DNA of 64,000 bases from Luteolibacter arcticus (GTDB lineage Bacteria > Verrucomicrobiota > Verrucomicrobiia > Verrucomicrobiales > Akkermansiaceae), in NCBI RefSeq assembly GCF_025950235.1, contig NZ_JAPDDT010000002.1, positions 1 to 64,000 of the forward strand. Direction: 5' to 3'. Within the stretch, counting starts at the first letter, position 1. The number at the start of each line of letters is the position of its first letter. Below are positions 33,501-43,638 of the stretch, piece by piece. The notes below the pieces were generated by a model, which was not told where the DNA came from, ran no database searches, and was given only the letters and a program-made list of their open reading frames with translations. A program made the position numbers and the translations under genes.

Positions 33501-36278
33501 ATGAATTCCTCCTATTCCCGAGATCTTCTCACCTCCGTTGCGGCCAGTTTGCTCGTGGTGAGCGCGGCGAATGCCATCGTGACCACGCAGACTTATCAAG
33601 ATGGCAACAGTCTCAACACCTGGAACTCCGGTGATACCAACTGGGATGCCGGGGTAGTCTGGACTGACGACAATGACGCCGTCTTCGGCGGGACCGGCGA
33701 GGCCATCACCGTCGGCACGGTGAGCGCCCACAACCTCACCTTCGACTCCGCCGGCTACAGCCTCGGTGGCGGCACGCTCACGCTGACCGGCACCACGCCG
33801 ACCACTACCGCCAATGCCGACGCGACGATCAACTCCACCGTCGCCGGCTCGGCAGGCTTGGCCAAGGCGGGCGTGGGCGTGTTGACCCTCGGCGGCAGCA
33901 ACTCTTACACCGGCACCACCAGCATCGACGGCGGGGTGCTCAGCGTGACCACCCTCGCCGCCAATGGCGGCAACTCCGGCATCGGCGCGGGAACGGATGT
34001 GACCTTGAACGGCGGCACGCTGCGCTACACCGGCGGCAACAACGGCAGCGACGCGGGAGCCAAGTTCAACCGCAATATCAGCGTCGGCGCCAGCGGCGGC
34101 ACCCTCGATCTTGCAGGCACGGGCTTCCTGTTCTACGGCGGCTCGGTTTCCGGCAGCGGGGCGCTCAAGGTGATCGACAGCAGCGGCGACGCCAGCAACC
34201 GCCAGTTGCTTGTATCCGGGAACAGCGCGGGCTTCACCGGCAACTTGGAGATCGGCAATGGCTCGGCCAACAGCGGCTGGGTGCAATATCGCTCGAATGC
34301 GGCGAGCCCCTTCGGCAGCGGCACCATCACTGTGCTCACCGGCGGAGTCCTGTCTGCAGACAATGGAACCACCGGGCCCACCCTCTTGACGAACCCGATC
34401 CTGCTGAGCGGCGGCACTTTGATGGCCCAATCGTCCAACACCAACTTCAGCAACACGGTCACCGCGGTCACCGGGACCACCTCGAATTTCCAGACGCTCG
34501 CCAACGCCAACCTGCAGGTCGGCGGAGCCCTCCTCGGCGATGGCACATTGCAGAAAAACGGCGGCGTTTACTCCGTGCAGTTGTCCGGCGATAACAGTGG
34601 GTTCGCCGGTACCTACCGCCACACCGCCGACGGTGCCACCATCCTCTACACGGCGAATTCGGGCAGTGCCGCCGCGGTCTGGGACATCCCGACGGGCAGC
34701 GTCGCCAGCGCACGATTCATAGCAGGTGGGGCGAACCTGACCTACAAGCTCGGGGCCTTGTCCGGGGCCACCGGGCGGCTTGAAACGCTCGCCGGCTCGG
34801 GCAATTCGATCTTCGAGATCGGCGCGCTGAACACGGACACCACGTTTGCCGGCGCGGTTCAGAATGCCGCCGCCGACACCACTCTGGGCATCACCAAGGT
34901 GGGCACCGGCACACTCACGCTGGAGGGCACGACGCCCTACACCGGCATCACCACCGTCAGTGCCGGCCGGTTGCGTTTCAACTTCGCGGGCAACTCGCTC
35001 GGCAGCGTGGAAGTCATCAATCACTCGGAGGTCTATTTCTACCGCGGCGGGAACGGCGGGACCGTTGTCTCCAGCAAACTCAGCGGCAGCGGTACTTGGA
35101 TCGTGGATGGTCCCGGAGGCGGGCCTGACCAATGGTCCAACCGCGTGATCCTGGCCGGTGTCGCCAGCGACCATACCGCCGCTATCCGTGTGATCAACGG
35201 CGGCAAACTCTGGTCGCAACCGACTTCCACTCATAATCCGATCGGCGACACCGCGAATGTCGATATCGAGTCGGCCGCGCTATTCAACCTGTATGGTCCT
35301 TTCGCCGCGAAGGAGACCATCGGCGCGTTGACCGGCAGCGGCACCGTGGACTTCTCCGACGGTGGTGGCGGCAAGGCGCTCACGCTGGAAGTCGGGGGCG
35401 GCGACAAGAGCGGCAGCTTCAGCGGCACGATCCAGAACACCGGCACCTCGAGTGGACCGACCGTTCTTTCGATTTCGAAGACCGGCACCGGCACCCAGGT
35501 GCTTGACGGCACCAACACCTACGGCGGCACCACCACGGTGAATGGCGGCACCCTGGAACTCGGCTTCAATGGTAGCCTGCGCTTCTCGCCGGGCGCCAAC
35601 GGGATCGTCAACGGCATCTCCGGCACCGGCGCAGTCGTCCTCAACGGCGTCCTCGAGATCAACCTCGCGAATGCCGACCTCACCGACGGCAACTCGTGGC
35701 TGCTGGTCGATGTGGACAGCCTCACCGAATCCTACGGCGGGGACTTCCTGGTCGCCAACTTCAGCGAGATCTCTCCCGGCGTGTGGGAACTGGAAGACGG
35801 TGCCAACACGTGGACCTTCAAGGAGGCCTTCGGCACCCTCGAGCTGGCCGTCAACGACCCCTATCTGGCGTGGACCAACGCTGAGTTCCTGGGTGAAACA
35901 AACCCGGACATCACCGGCTCCGATGCCGATCCCGATGGAGACGGTGTGACCAATGGCATCGAGTTCCTGACCGGCAGCACCCCGGATGACAGCTCGTCGC
36001 ACAACGCTCCCGTCATCACCCGCAATGGTAGCGGCGATCTGGTCGTCACCTTCCAGCGGGCCGATGCGGCGGAGGCTTACGAAGTAGCTATCGAGCACAG
36101 CACGACCCTGCAGGCGCCGTGGACCTCGATCATCGTTCCGAATGATGCCATCGCCGGCCCGCCGGTGACGGTGGTCGATAACGGAACGGCCCCGGACGAC
36201 ATCACCGTGGTGATCGCTGCCGGCGACGATCCGCGCAAGTTCGCGCGGGTCAAAATCGCGATCCCCGCCGCTCCTTGA
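33501..36278 (+). CDS. Autotransporter-associated beta-strand repeat (PATR) surface protein
   Basis: A 925-residue protein with signal peptide (SSYSRDLLTSVAASLLVVSAANA). It carries several PATR units of the form GVGVLTLGGSNSYTGTTSIDGGVL, TGTLTLEGTTPYTGITTVSAGRL and TGTQVLDGTNTYGGTTTVNGGTL, predicting a long beta-helix. The C-terminus has DADPDGDGVTNGIEFLTGSTPDD and a terminal beta module ending KFARVKIAIPAAP instead of an autotransporter barrel. Probably a passenger-like surface or extracellular adhesin or structural protein. It follows the two-component system and may be one of its targets. ATG 33501 begins the signal peptide. Confidence 0.87.
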   Translation: MNSSYSRDLLTSVAASLLVVSAANAIVTTQTYQDGNSLNTWNSGDTNWDAGVVWTDDNDAVFGGTGEAITVGTVSAHNLTFDSAGYSLGGGTLTLTGTTPTTTANADATINSTVAGSAGLAKAGVGVLTLGGSNSYTGTTSIDGGVLSVTTLAANGGNSGIGAGTDVTLNGGTLRYTGGNNGSDAGAKFNRNISVGASGGTLDLAGTGFLFYGGSVSGSGALKVIDSSGDASNRQLLVSGNSAGFTGNLEIGNGSANSGWVQYRSNAASPFGSGTITVLTGGVLSADNGTTGPTLLTNPILLSGGTLMAQSSNTNFSNTVTAVTGTTSNFQTLANANLQVGGALLGDGTLQKNGGVYSVQLSGDNSGFAGTYRHTADGATILYTANSGSAAAVWDIPTGSVASARFIAGGANLTYKLGALSGATGRLETLAGSGNSIFEIGALNTDTTFAGAVQNAAADTTLGITKVGTGTLTLEGTTPYTGITTVSAGRLRFNFAGNSLGSVEVINHSEVYFYRGGNGGTVVSSKLSGSGTWIVDGPGGGPDQWSNRVILAGVASDHTAAIRVINGGKLWSQPTSTHNPIGDTANVDIESAALFNLYGPFAAKETIGALTGSGTVDFSDGGGGKALTLEVGGGDKSGSFSGTIQNTGTSSGPTVLSISKTGTGTQVLDGTNTYGGTTTVNGGTLELGFNGSLRFSPGANGIVNGISGTGAVVLNGVLEINLANADLTDGNSWLLVDVDSLTESYGGDFLVANFSEISPGVWELEDGANTWTFKEAFGTLELAVNDPYLAWTNAEFLGETNPDITGSDADPDGDGVTNGIEFLTGSTPDDSSSHNAPVITRNGSGDLVVTFQRADAAEAYEVAIEHSTTLQAPWTSIIVPNDAIAGPPVTVVDNGTAPDDITVVIAAGDDPRKFARVKIAIPAAP

Positions 36279-36356
36279 GAAACGCCGGTCCCCTCGTGCC
36301 GGCCTCGCGAAGATGCCGGCACGAGGGACTTCTTCAATCTGCTCCCTGTCGACCCG

Positions 36357-39300
36357 ATGCCTTCCCTCCCGCCCACGAATCTCCACCGAATGGTTCTATC
36401 CGCGGCGCTTGCCCCGCTGATCGTCACCCCGTGCTCGGCTGCCGCCACAGTCCAGGTCGAGCGGCTCAATCCCGCGCTGGCGGATTGGAAGTTCCAAACC
36501 ATTCCCAAGCCATCGTTCGACGACTTGGGAAACAAGGCCACGATCGCCTTGGCCGGCGGCACGCTGCACGGATCCAGCGGTAACGTTCAGTCGCTGCTCA
36601 ATGGCCGGGTCTCCTCGACGGGTGGGGCGACGTCACCGCAAACGCTTTTCTTCTCGAACGGCGCGGGTGGGAGATTCCACATCGATCTCGGCTCGGCTCA
36701 ACCGGTCTCCGCGGTGGCTTCTTACTCATGGCACGAGTATGCGGCGGACCAAGGGGCGCGGGCTCCTCAGGTTTACACACTGTATGGTAGCGCCGCTGCC
36801 GCTCCGGACACCGCGAATCCCGCCACGTGGACCGAGATCGCCGACGTGGACACCCGGCCTAACAGCACGGGTACCGGATGGAACGGCCAGCACGGTGCTT
36901 ATGTGAGCGATCCTTCCGGCACGCTCGGCACCTTCCGCCATCTGCTGTTAGTCGTCAGTCCCACCGGCTCGCCGTTGGAACCCGGCCATCCCGAGTGGAC
37001 GGAGACCTTCTTCACCGAGATCGATGTCCATGGTCCGGGCACCTTGGCGCTTCCGGGTGTCAGCGTGGCGGTGGAGCAACGCCGGCCCGCGGATGGCACC
37101 TGGGCATTCACCAGCGTGCCGCGACCTTCCAAGTCCGATGTCGCCACGGGCGCCACGTTCCAGATTTCCGGCAACACGCTGGACGGAGCCGGTGCCCCCG
37201 GCGCGGGCACGCTCAACGGCCGCTTGCCCTCGGAGTCCAACGACCTCACCCAGTTGTCCTTCCTCACGAATGCCAACGCAACCGGCGGAAGCTTCCTCTA
37301 CGACCTCGGCTCGGTTCAGCCGGTGACGGCCATCAACAGCTACTCATGGCACGAGTTCGGTGCCGACCAGGGATCCCGCGCCCCACAGGTGTACGCGCTC
37401 TACGGCAGCGCCGCGACCAGCCCGGACCCCGCCGATCCCACCGCGTGGACGAAGCTCACCGAAGTGGACACCCGGCCTAACATGTCGGGCACGGCTTGGA
37501 ACGGCCAGCACGCCGCCTCGGTCACCGCCGGCAGCGGCACGCTCGGCAACTTCCGCCACGTGATGATGAAGGTGCAGCCGACCCTCTCGCCGCTGCAAGG
37601 GAACGCGGTCTATACCAACACGATGTTCGCGGAAGTGGACGTCCACACCTCGGCCACCCAGCCGCTCGCGGGGGATGCCACGATCATCGCACCGGTCGCC
37701 GTGACCGATGTCTGGATCGTCTTCAAGACGCACTTCGACCTCGGCTTCACCGACCTCGCCTCGAACGTCTTCAACAAATACCGCACCACCATGATGGACG
37801 GTGCGCTCAGCGTGATCGACGACAACCGCACCCAGCCGGCAGGTTCGCGCTTCGTGTGGACGGTGCCGGGCTGGCCCTCGGACCGGCAGATCCTCGGTCC
37901 GCTTCAGACCGAGCCCCGGCGCAGCCGCATCGATCAGGCCTTCGCCGAAGGATCGATGGCCGTCCATGCGCTGCCCGGCAGCACGCACACCGAATCGCTC
38001 GAGCTCGAGGACCTCGTGCGCGGCTTCCGCTTCTCTTCGAACATCGCCCGCAGCCACGGTCGTCCGCTGCCGGTCGCCGCGAAGATGACCGATGTGCCGG
38101 AGCACTCGTGGGTGATGCCGACCTTGCTCAAGAACGCAGGCGTGAAGTTCCTCCACATCGGCTGCAATCCTGCCTGCCAATATCCGCGCTTCCCGCAGTT
38201 ATTCTGGTGGGAGGGACCGGACGGCTCGCGCGTGCTTTGCGGCTATACCATCGACTACGGCAATGGCGTGAACAAGCCGGCCGGCTGGCGCAGCCGTCAC
38301 CTGCTGGCGATGATCATGACCGGCGACAACCACGGTCCGCCGACCGCCGCCGAGGTGGCCACGCTCAAGCAACAGGCCGCCACCGCCAATCCGGGCGCCA
38401 CCATCCACCTCGGCACCCTCGATGATTTCGCCAACGCGGTGACCGCCGAGAACCCCGACCTCGATGTGGTCAAGGCCGACACTCCGGACACCTGGATCCA
38501 CGGCACCATGAGCATGCCGGTGGAAACCAAGACCGCCCGCAATGTCCGCCCGCTGGCACCCGCGCTCGATGCGCTCGACACCCGCCTGCGCACGCTCGGC
38601 CTGATCACCCAGCCTGTCGCCGGACCTCTCGCGGACGCCTACGAGAAGAGCTTCCTCTACGGCGAACACACCTGGGGCATGAATGCCGAGTATGGACCGC
38701 GCACGCTCTACGGCAGCGCCTGGACCACTTGGCTCGCCCAAGCCGCCGCCGAACCCGAACCCGCGGGCGGCAACTACGCCGCGCTGCCCAACGGCAGCAA
38801 AAAGAAATGGCTGCGGTCCTACGAGGACCACAAGGACTACATCCGCGGCGCCTCCACCATCATCCGCACGGAACTCGACGCCCGGCTTGCCACGCTTGCG
38901 TCCTCCGTCGCCACCTCGGGCGATCGCCTCGTCGTGTGGAATCCGCTGCCGTGGACGCGCTCCGGCATCGTCGCGGTGCCGGATCAGCCGGGCAAATTCT
39001 TGCTCGCGGAGAACATTCCCGGCCAAGGCTACCAGACCTTCGATCCGGCGGATGCCGTGACCGAAACCGCCGCAACCGTGCCACCGGGTAATGTACTAGA
39101 TACCCCGTACTTCACCGCCACCTTCGATCTCGCCCGCGGCGGCATCTCCTCGCTGGTGGACAAAACCACCGGCCGCCAGCTCGTCGATGCCACCAGCCCG
39201 TATGTGGTAGGCCAATTCCAGCACGAGCGTTTCAGCCGCAACGAAGTCTACACCCGCTTTTACAACAACTACTCGCGCCATGGCCTCGGCGGCTGGGCCG

Positions 39301-40655
39301 AGAACGACATCGCGAAGCCCGGCATGCCGGACGCCACCGCCTCGCCCTACTGGTCCGCCACGCCGCCGAACTGGGCGATTTCCGCCCGCTCCAGCGCCTT
39401 GGCCGACACCGTGGTGCTCGCCTGCACCGACACCCTCGGCCTCGCCGCCGGCTACATGCTGACCTTCACCTTCCCGCGGCATGAAGCCTTGCTCGATGTC
39501 GAGTGGGCGGTGAATGGCAAGACCGCGAACAAGATCCCCGAAGGCGGCTGGCTGTGCTTTCCCTTCGCCGCAGCCAATCCCCAGTTCACCGTCGGCCGAC
39601 CGGGTGGCCCGATCAACCCCGCCACCGGCATCGTGCCCGGCGCGAACCGGCACTTGTTAGGTGTGGCCTCGGGCGTCGCGATCAACGGCGACAACGGAGC
39701 GGGCGTGGCCGTCTGCCCGCTGGACTCGCCGCTCATCAGCCTGGAGAAGCCCGGCCTGTGGTGGTGGAGTATGGATTTCGTGCCGGCCAAACCAACCGTC
39801 TTCGTGAACCTCTACAACAACATGTGGAACACGAACTTCCCGCTGTGGCAGGATGGCTCGTGGTCCGAACGGGTGCGGGTGTGGCCGCTTGCCGGCGGCA
39901 CGACCCCGGCGGCCGAACTCAACGAGCGCTCGTGGGAAGCCCGGCTGCCACTGCTGGCTGCGCGCGCCACCGGTCCAGCCGGTGCCTTGCCCGCCCGCGC
40001 GCCCGGCCTGTCGCTCTCCCGCCGCGGTGCCCTCGTCACCGCCTTCGGCACCGATTCCGACGGGGTGGTCCCCGGCACCTTGCTGCGGGTCTGGGAACAA
40101 TCCGGCCGCAGTGGTCCGATCAAGGTCACCCTGCCGCCCGGCTTTGGCGGAATCTCGGCGGTCCCCGTCAATCTCCGCGGCGAAGCGACCGGTGCTCCGC
40201 TGCCGTTGGACGGCGACCATTTCACTTTTTCGCTGCCCGCCTACGCGCCGGCCAGCTTCGTGATCTCCCGCGAGGTCAGCCCGGTATCCTTCGCGGATTG
40301 GCAGTCGCTTCACTTCGAGGGCACCACCGATCCCGAGGCCGCCGCCGGTGCCGATCCCGATGGCGACGGCACCAGCAACATGAACGAGTTCCTCGCCGGC
40401 ACCGATCCGCTCGACTCCGGAAGCGTGCTTCGCACCACGGAGTTCAATGTCGAGTCCGGTTCATCCACCGTGAGCTGGAAAAGCGTGCCGGGAAAAATCT
40501 ACCAAGTGGAGTGGTGCGCCTCGCTCGATGAGTCGTGGTCTGACTCGCTGCCCGCTTCGCGCGTCCTCGCGGATAGCGACGTGACCATCTTCACCGACCC
40601 AACGATCGGCGACGCCCCCCGCCGCTTCTATCGCATCCGGACGGTGGTCCCGTGA
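36357..40655 (+). CDS. Very large secreted DUF5054 glycosidase-like protein with two N-terminal discoidin-like domains
   Basis: The protein has 1432 residues. A signal peptide (MVLSAALAPLIVTPCSAAA) precedes two homologous domains (about 35-230 and 235-430), each with SYSWHEYAADQGARAPQVYTLYGS or SYSWHEFGADQGSRAPQVYALYGS. The DUF5054 region starts at about 450 with VWIVFKTHFDLGFTDLASN; its HxD resembles the zinc-binding motif of GH38 alpha-mannosidases. A C-terminal DADPDGDG-type repeat and module ending RFYRIRTVVP follow. It likely acts on a mannose- or rhamnose-containing glycan outside the cell. The repeated front domains probably bind carbohydrate. Confidence 0.87.
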   Translation: MPSLPPTNLHRMVLSAALAPLIVTPCSAAATVQVERLNPALADWKFQTIPKPSFDDLGNKATIALAGGTLHGSSGNVQSLLNGRVSSTGGATSPQTLFFSNGAGGRFHIDLGSAQPVSAVASYSWHEYAADQGARAPQVYTLYGSAAAAPDTANPATWTEIADVDTRPNSTGTGWNGQHGAYVSDPSGTLGTFRHLLLVVSPTGSPLEPGHPEWTETFFTEIDVHGPGTLALPGVSVAVEQRRPADGTWAFTSVPRPSKSDVATGATFQISGNTLDGAGAPGAGTLNGRLPSESNDLTQLSFLTNANATGGSFLYDLGSVQPVTAINSYSWHEFGADQGSRAPQVYALYGSAATSPDPADPTAWTKLTEVDTRPNMSGTAWNGQHAASVTAGSGTLGNFRHVMMKVQPTLSPLQGNAVYTNTMFAEVDVHTSATQPLAGDATIIAPVAVTDVWIVFKTHFDLGFTDLASNVFNKYRTTMMDGALSVIDDNRTQPAGSRFVWTVPGWPSDRQILGPLQTEPRRSRIDQAFAEGSMAVHALPGSTHTESLELEDLVRGFRFSSNIARSHGRPLPVAAKMTDVPEHSWVMPTLLKNAGVKFLHIGCNPACQYPRFPQLFWWEGPDGSRVLCGYTIDYGNGVNKPAGWRSRHLLAMIMTGDNHGPPTAAEVATLKQQAATANPGATIHLGTLDDFANAVTAENPDLDVVKADTPDTWIHGTMSMPVETKTARNVRPLAPALDALDTRLRTLGLITQPVAGPLADAYEKSFLYGEHTWGMNAEYGPRTLYGSAWTTWLAQAAAEPEPAGGNYAALPNGSKKKWLRSYEDHKDYIRGASTIIRTELDARLATLASSVATSGDRLVVWNPLPWTRSGIVAVPDQPGKFLLAENIPGQGYQTFDPADAVTETAATVPPGNVLDTPYFTATFDLARGGISSLVDKTTGRQLVDATSPYVVGQFQHERFSRNEVYTRFYNNYSRHGLGGWAENDIAKPGMPDATASPYWSATPPNWAISARSSALADTVVLACTDTLGLAAGYMLTFTFPRHEALLDVEWAVNGKTANKIPEGGWLCFPFAAANPQFTVGRPGGPINPATGIVPGANRHLLGVASGVAINGDNGAGVAVCPLDSPLISLEKPGLWWWSMDFVPAKPTVFVNLYNNMWNTNFPLWQDGSWSERVRVWPLAGGTTPAAELNERSWEARLPLLAARATGPAGALPARAPGLSLSRRGALVTAFGTDSDGVVPGTLLRVWEQSGRSGPIKVTLPPGFGGISAVPVNLRGEATGAPLPLDGDHFTFSLPAYAPASFVISREVSPVSFADWQSLHFEGTTDPEAAAGADPDGDGTSNMNEFLAGTDPLDSGSVLRTTEFNVESGSSTVSWKSVPGKIYQVEWCASLDESWSDSLPASRVLADSDVTIFTDPTIGDAPRRFYRIRTVVP

Positions 40656-40685
40656 CGACGAGAACTGTCCCCGGGCGTATGTCCG

Positions 40686-41576
40686 CTATTCCTCCCCGCG
40701 ACGGCGGCAGCAGACCAGCGGCGACTTCCCGCCCTCGGAGACCAGGAAAAGCTCCGCACAGCTCCGGGAAAAGCAGATCGACTCGGCCTGCCGCAGGCGA
40801 TGCGGCTCGAGGGCCACCGGCTCGCGGGCAAACGCCGTTTCCCAGCTCTCGCCCTGGGCTCGCGAAAAGAGGAACACGCGGAAGTAGGTCACCACCGCCG
40901 CCAGCTTTCCGTCACAACTCACGTCCAGCCCGGTCGGCTGGGTGCCGAAGGGAATCGGCGGCATCCCTGCGGCAAGCGGGTCGGTGATCTTCCCGACCTT
41001 GCGCGCGACTAGCGGCTGGTTCCCGGTGGGCTTCAGCGGCAGCTCGTAGAGAAAGGGCGGCGTGGTGCGCTTGCTGAGCAGCAGGATCTTGCCGGCCTTT
41101 TCATCGACCGCCACCGACTCGCAATCGCGCGGGCCATCCTCGTAGGTGAAGCGCACCGTCCAGGCGACCGCAGCTTCCCGGTCGGTCTCCTTTGGCTCGG
41201 CGACGACGTAAAGCTGGCACTCCGGCCGGACGGACCCGTTGTCCCCGGTGTCGGCAATCAGCAGGTAGGGCTTCCCGGCTTGGACGAAGGAGGAAAGGTC
41301 CTCCCAGTCGGTGTTCTTCACCCCTTGCACGGCCACCTTCCCGAGATCGGCACCGTCGAGGCCGGTCCGGTGCAGCTCCGCCGCGCTACCGCTGTCATTG
41401 ATGATCCACAGCCGGTCGCCACGCGCCGGAGACATCGCCAAGCCGCTGGCCTCGCCGACCGCGGGCGACAACAGCGAGGCTACGGGCTCCTGGCGCACGA
41501 AAGGCAGCCCGGCGGCGACCTCCGCCCGCAGGGGCAGGGCCGTCAGGCAGAGCAATGCGAACCGGGCAAGCAGCAT
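40686..41576 (-). CDS. Secreted beta-propeller-like hypothetical protein
   Basis: A 296-residue protein with signal peptide (MLLARFALLCLTALPLRA). EASGLAMSPARGDRLWIINDSGSAAELHRTGLDGADLGKVAV and YLLIADTGDNGSVRPECQLYVVAEP are propeller-type strands as in SdiA-regulated or PhyH-like six-bladed domains. A further strand is GPRDCESVAVDEKAGKILLLSKR. The C-terminus has paired cysteines (CCRRRGEE). No catalytic site is evident. The longer reading to 41876 lacks these features and overlaps the divergent gene's start. Confidence 0.75.
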   Translation of the reverse strand: MLLARFALLCLTALPLRAEVAAGLPFVRQEPVASLLSPAVGEASGLAMSPARGDRLWIINDSGSAAELHRTGLDGADLGKVAVQGVKNTDWEDLSSFVQAGKPYLLIADTGDNGSVRPECQLYVVAEPKETDREAAVAWTVRFTYEDGPRDCESVAVDEKAGKILLLSKRTTPPFLYELPLKPTGNQPLVARKVGKITDPLAAGMPPIPFGTQPTGLDVSCDGKLAAVVTYFRVFLFSRAQGESWETAFAREPVALEPHRLRQAESICFSRSCAELFLVSEGGKSPLVCCRRRGEE

Positions 41577-41717
41577 GAGCGTTGCTAGCCTCCGGGGGGA
41601 ACTGCCGCAAGCCAGCGGGTGACGCCTCCGAAACTTCACAAATCCGAAATAATTCTTCCGGCCCCTCCGATGCCGCTGGTAGCCTAGGGAAGCGCCGCGC
41701 TGCCGGCCTGTAAATTG

Positions 41718-43502
41718 ATGGGGCTTCCTGGAACACCCGCATCCGATCGACCGGAGAGCCGCGGCCCCCTGTTTGAGGTGCTGTTTCTCGCGGCGCTGCT
41801 GATGCTGGTCTGCTTCCTGGCATGGCCCGCCATGACCTCCGAGCCGCTGGTGGACGACTACAGCACGCTCCAGCACGTCGCCAAGTTCAAGGACTGGACC
41901 GATGCGTTCAAACCCGACGCCTTCCAGTATCTACGGCCCTTCAAGAACCTCGCCTTCTATCTCTTCCACCTTCACGGGATCCCCTCGATCGAGGCATGGC
42001 ACATGGTGCCGCTCGGGGCCTACCTGATCGCCACCGTGGCGGTCTTCGCGCTGCTGCGGAGGATATCCTGTAGCCGGATCGCGGCGTGCCTCGGGACCGC
42101 CGCCTGGGCGCTGAGCCCCACAAATACCAGCACGGTCGTCTGGATGAGTTGCCTCCACATCAGCCTCGCGGTCATCTTCGTCGCCCTGTTCCTGATCGCC
42201 TACGACCGGTCGCGCGAAAGCGGCCGGTGGATCTCGTTCGGCCTTTCCTTGATTTTGCTGTTTCTCGCGCTCGCTTCTTACGAGACGGCGATCTTTGCGG
42301 TCGCGCTCGTGGTGGCACTCGACTGGATCCGGAAGCGGCCGCTCTTCAAAAAGGAGTCGCTGATCCGCTACGCCTGCTTGGGCGGGGTGACCCTCGCCTT
42401 CCTCCTGCTTCGCCAGCAGGGCGGCAGCACCCTGAACAGCCGCACCATCAACCTCGGCTTCGCGCCCGACATGCCCGCGTGGCAGTTCACCGTGGCCGCC
42501 CCGTGGTTCCTGTGGCGCCACTTCTCGATGTGGTTCGCGCCGTTCGGGCGCATCGAATTCTGCAGCACCTTTGTGTGGGGGAAATCCGCCACACCGCTGG
42601 ATCTCGCCGGCGGATGGATCTTCCTCGCGCTGCTGGTGGCCGCGGTGTTCCTGACCGCGCGCAGGCTCCCTTTGTTTGCCTTCGGACTCGTCTGGTTCCT
42701 TCTGGCCAGCTTCCCGACCTCCAATCTGATCCCGCTGGGAACCGGGCCGATCGAGGACTACTACATCGTCCTCCCAGGCGTCGGACTGGCCGTCTGCATC
42801 GCGGGTCTGGCCGAGGCGATCCTCCAACACCGCAAGGCGACCGACACCGAGCCCCGGAAGCTCCGCCCCTCCCCTGCCCTCCTCGGCGCGGCCAGCCTCC
42901 TCTGCCTGCTCAAGCTCGCAGGCGTCCCGTGGTTCCACCACCAGGCGGGCCTCTGGCGCGACCCGCTGCTGCTCTACCTGCAAGGCAAGGACACCCGCAC
43001 CGGCCAGTACCTGTGCAAGACTTTCGCCGCCAATATCTGCTTCTCCCGCGGCCAGTTTGCGGAGGCGAAGGAACTCGCTGCCGACGCCCGTCGCGACGCC
43101 CCGTGGTTCCACTCGGCGAGCATGACGCTGGCCGAGGTCGCGGTGAAGGAAGGCGACTATGCCGGGGCGCTTCAGATCACCGGCGAGGCCATTGAGAAGA
43201 TCCCGCCGGGAAGCCGTCAGCTCAATCGCGCCCTCGTCATCCAAGGGAAGTCTCACTTCTATGCCGGTCACTTGGACCGGGCGCGGGAGAGCATCCTGAC
43301 CATCCTCTCCAACTCGACCGCGCCCATGCACTTCGAGGCGACCTGGCTACTCGCCGCGATCTATCAGAAACAGGGCAACCCCGAGAAGGCCGGGCAGACG
43401 CTCGCCAAGTCGCTGGCCCTGCATCCGGATGCGAAGGCGATCATCGACGCGGCTCTCGAAAGCCTGCGTGCCGGCCAGCCGATTTCGCTGGAGGAGTCCT
43501 GA
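41718..43502 (+). CDS. Multi-pass membrane protein with C-terminal TPR-like region (GT-C-like)
   Basis: A 594-residue protein from ATG 41718 (TTG 41715 is adjacent). About ten transmembrane segments lie between residues 18 and 400. The first periplasmic loop has EPLVDDYSTLQHVAKFKDWTDAF, with an acidic pair where GT-C glycosyltransferases carry their catalytic Asp. Residues about 430-590 are TPR-like helices (GQFAEAKELAADARRDAPWFHSASMTLAEVAVKEGDYAGALQITGEAIEKI...KQGNPEKAGQTLAKSLALHPDAKA). The layout resembles TMTC-type O-mannosyltransferases, which attach sugars to secreted proteins; specificity is unknown. Confidence 0.75.
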   Translation: MGLPGTPASDRPESRGPLFEVLFLAALLMLVCFLAWPAMTSEPLVDDYSTLQHVAKFKDWTDAFKPDAFQYLRPFKNLAFYLFHLHGIPSIEAWHMVPLGAYLIATVAVFALLRRISCSRIAACLGTAAWALSPTNTSTVVWMSCLHISLAVIFVALFLIAYDRSRESGRWISFGLSLILLFLALASYETAIFAVALVVALDWIRKRPLFKKESLIRYACLGGVTLAFLLLRQQGGSTLNSRTINLGFAPDMPAWQFTVAAPWFLWRHFSMWFAPFGRIEFCSTFVWGKSATPLDLAGGWIFLALLVAAVFLTARRLPLFAFGLVWFLLASFPTSNLIPLGTGPIEDYYIVLPGVGLAVCIAGLAEAILQHRKATDTEPRKLRPSPALLGAASLLCLLKLAGVPWFHHQAGLWRDPLLLYLQGKDTRTGQYLCKTFAANICFSRGQFAEAKELAADARRDAPWFHSASMTLAEVAVKEGDYAGALQITGEAIEKIPPGSRQLNRALVIQGKSHFYAGHLDRARESILTILSNSTAPMHFEATWLLAAIYQKQGNPEKAGQTLAKSLALHPDAKAIIDAALESLRAGQPISLEES

Positions 43503-43638
43503 CGAGTTCCCGTGGACCTTTGCCAACTGGATACCCCGGCAAGCCAGCAGGGGAATTCCTGCTCCAACCTGGTCACCGGGTTTCCCTCGACAGCGGCAGG
43601 GATCCGTCGAATCTACTAGCCGGTCTATCCTTGGTCCC

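Noticed and set aside
41577..41876. Longer N-terminus for the 40686-41576 gene
   Set aside because: The added residues are Arg/Gln-rich, would bury the signal peptide and overlap the divergent membrane-protein gene.
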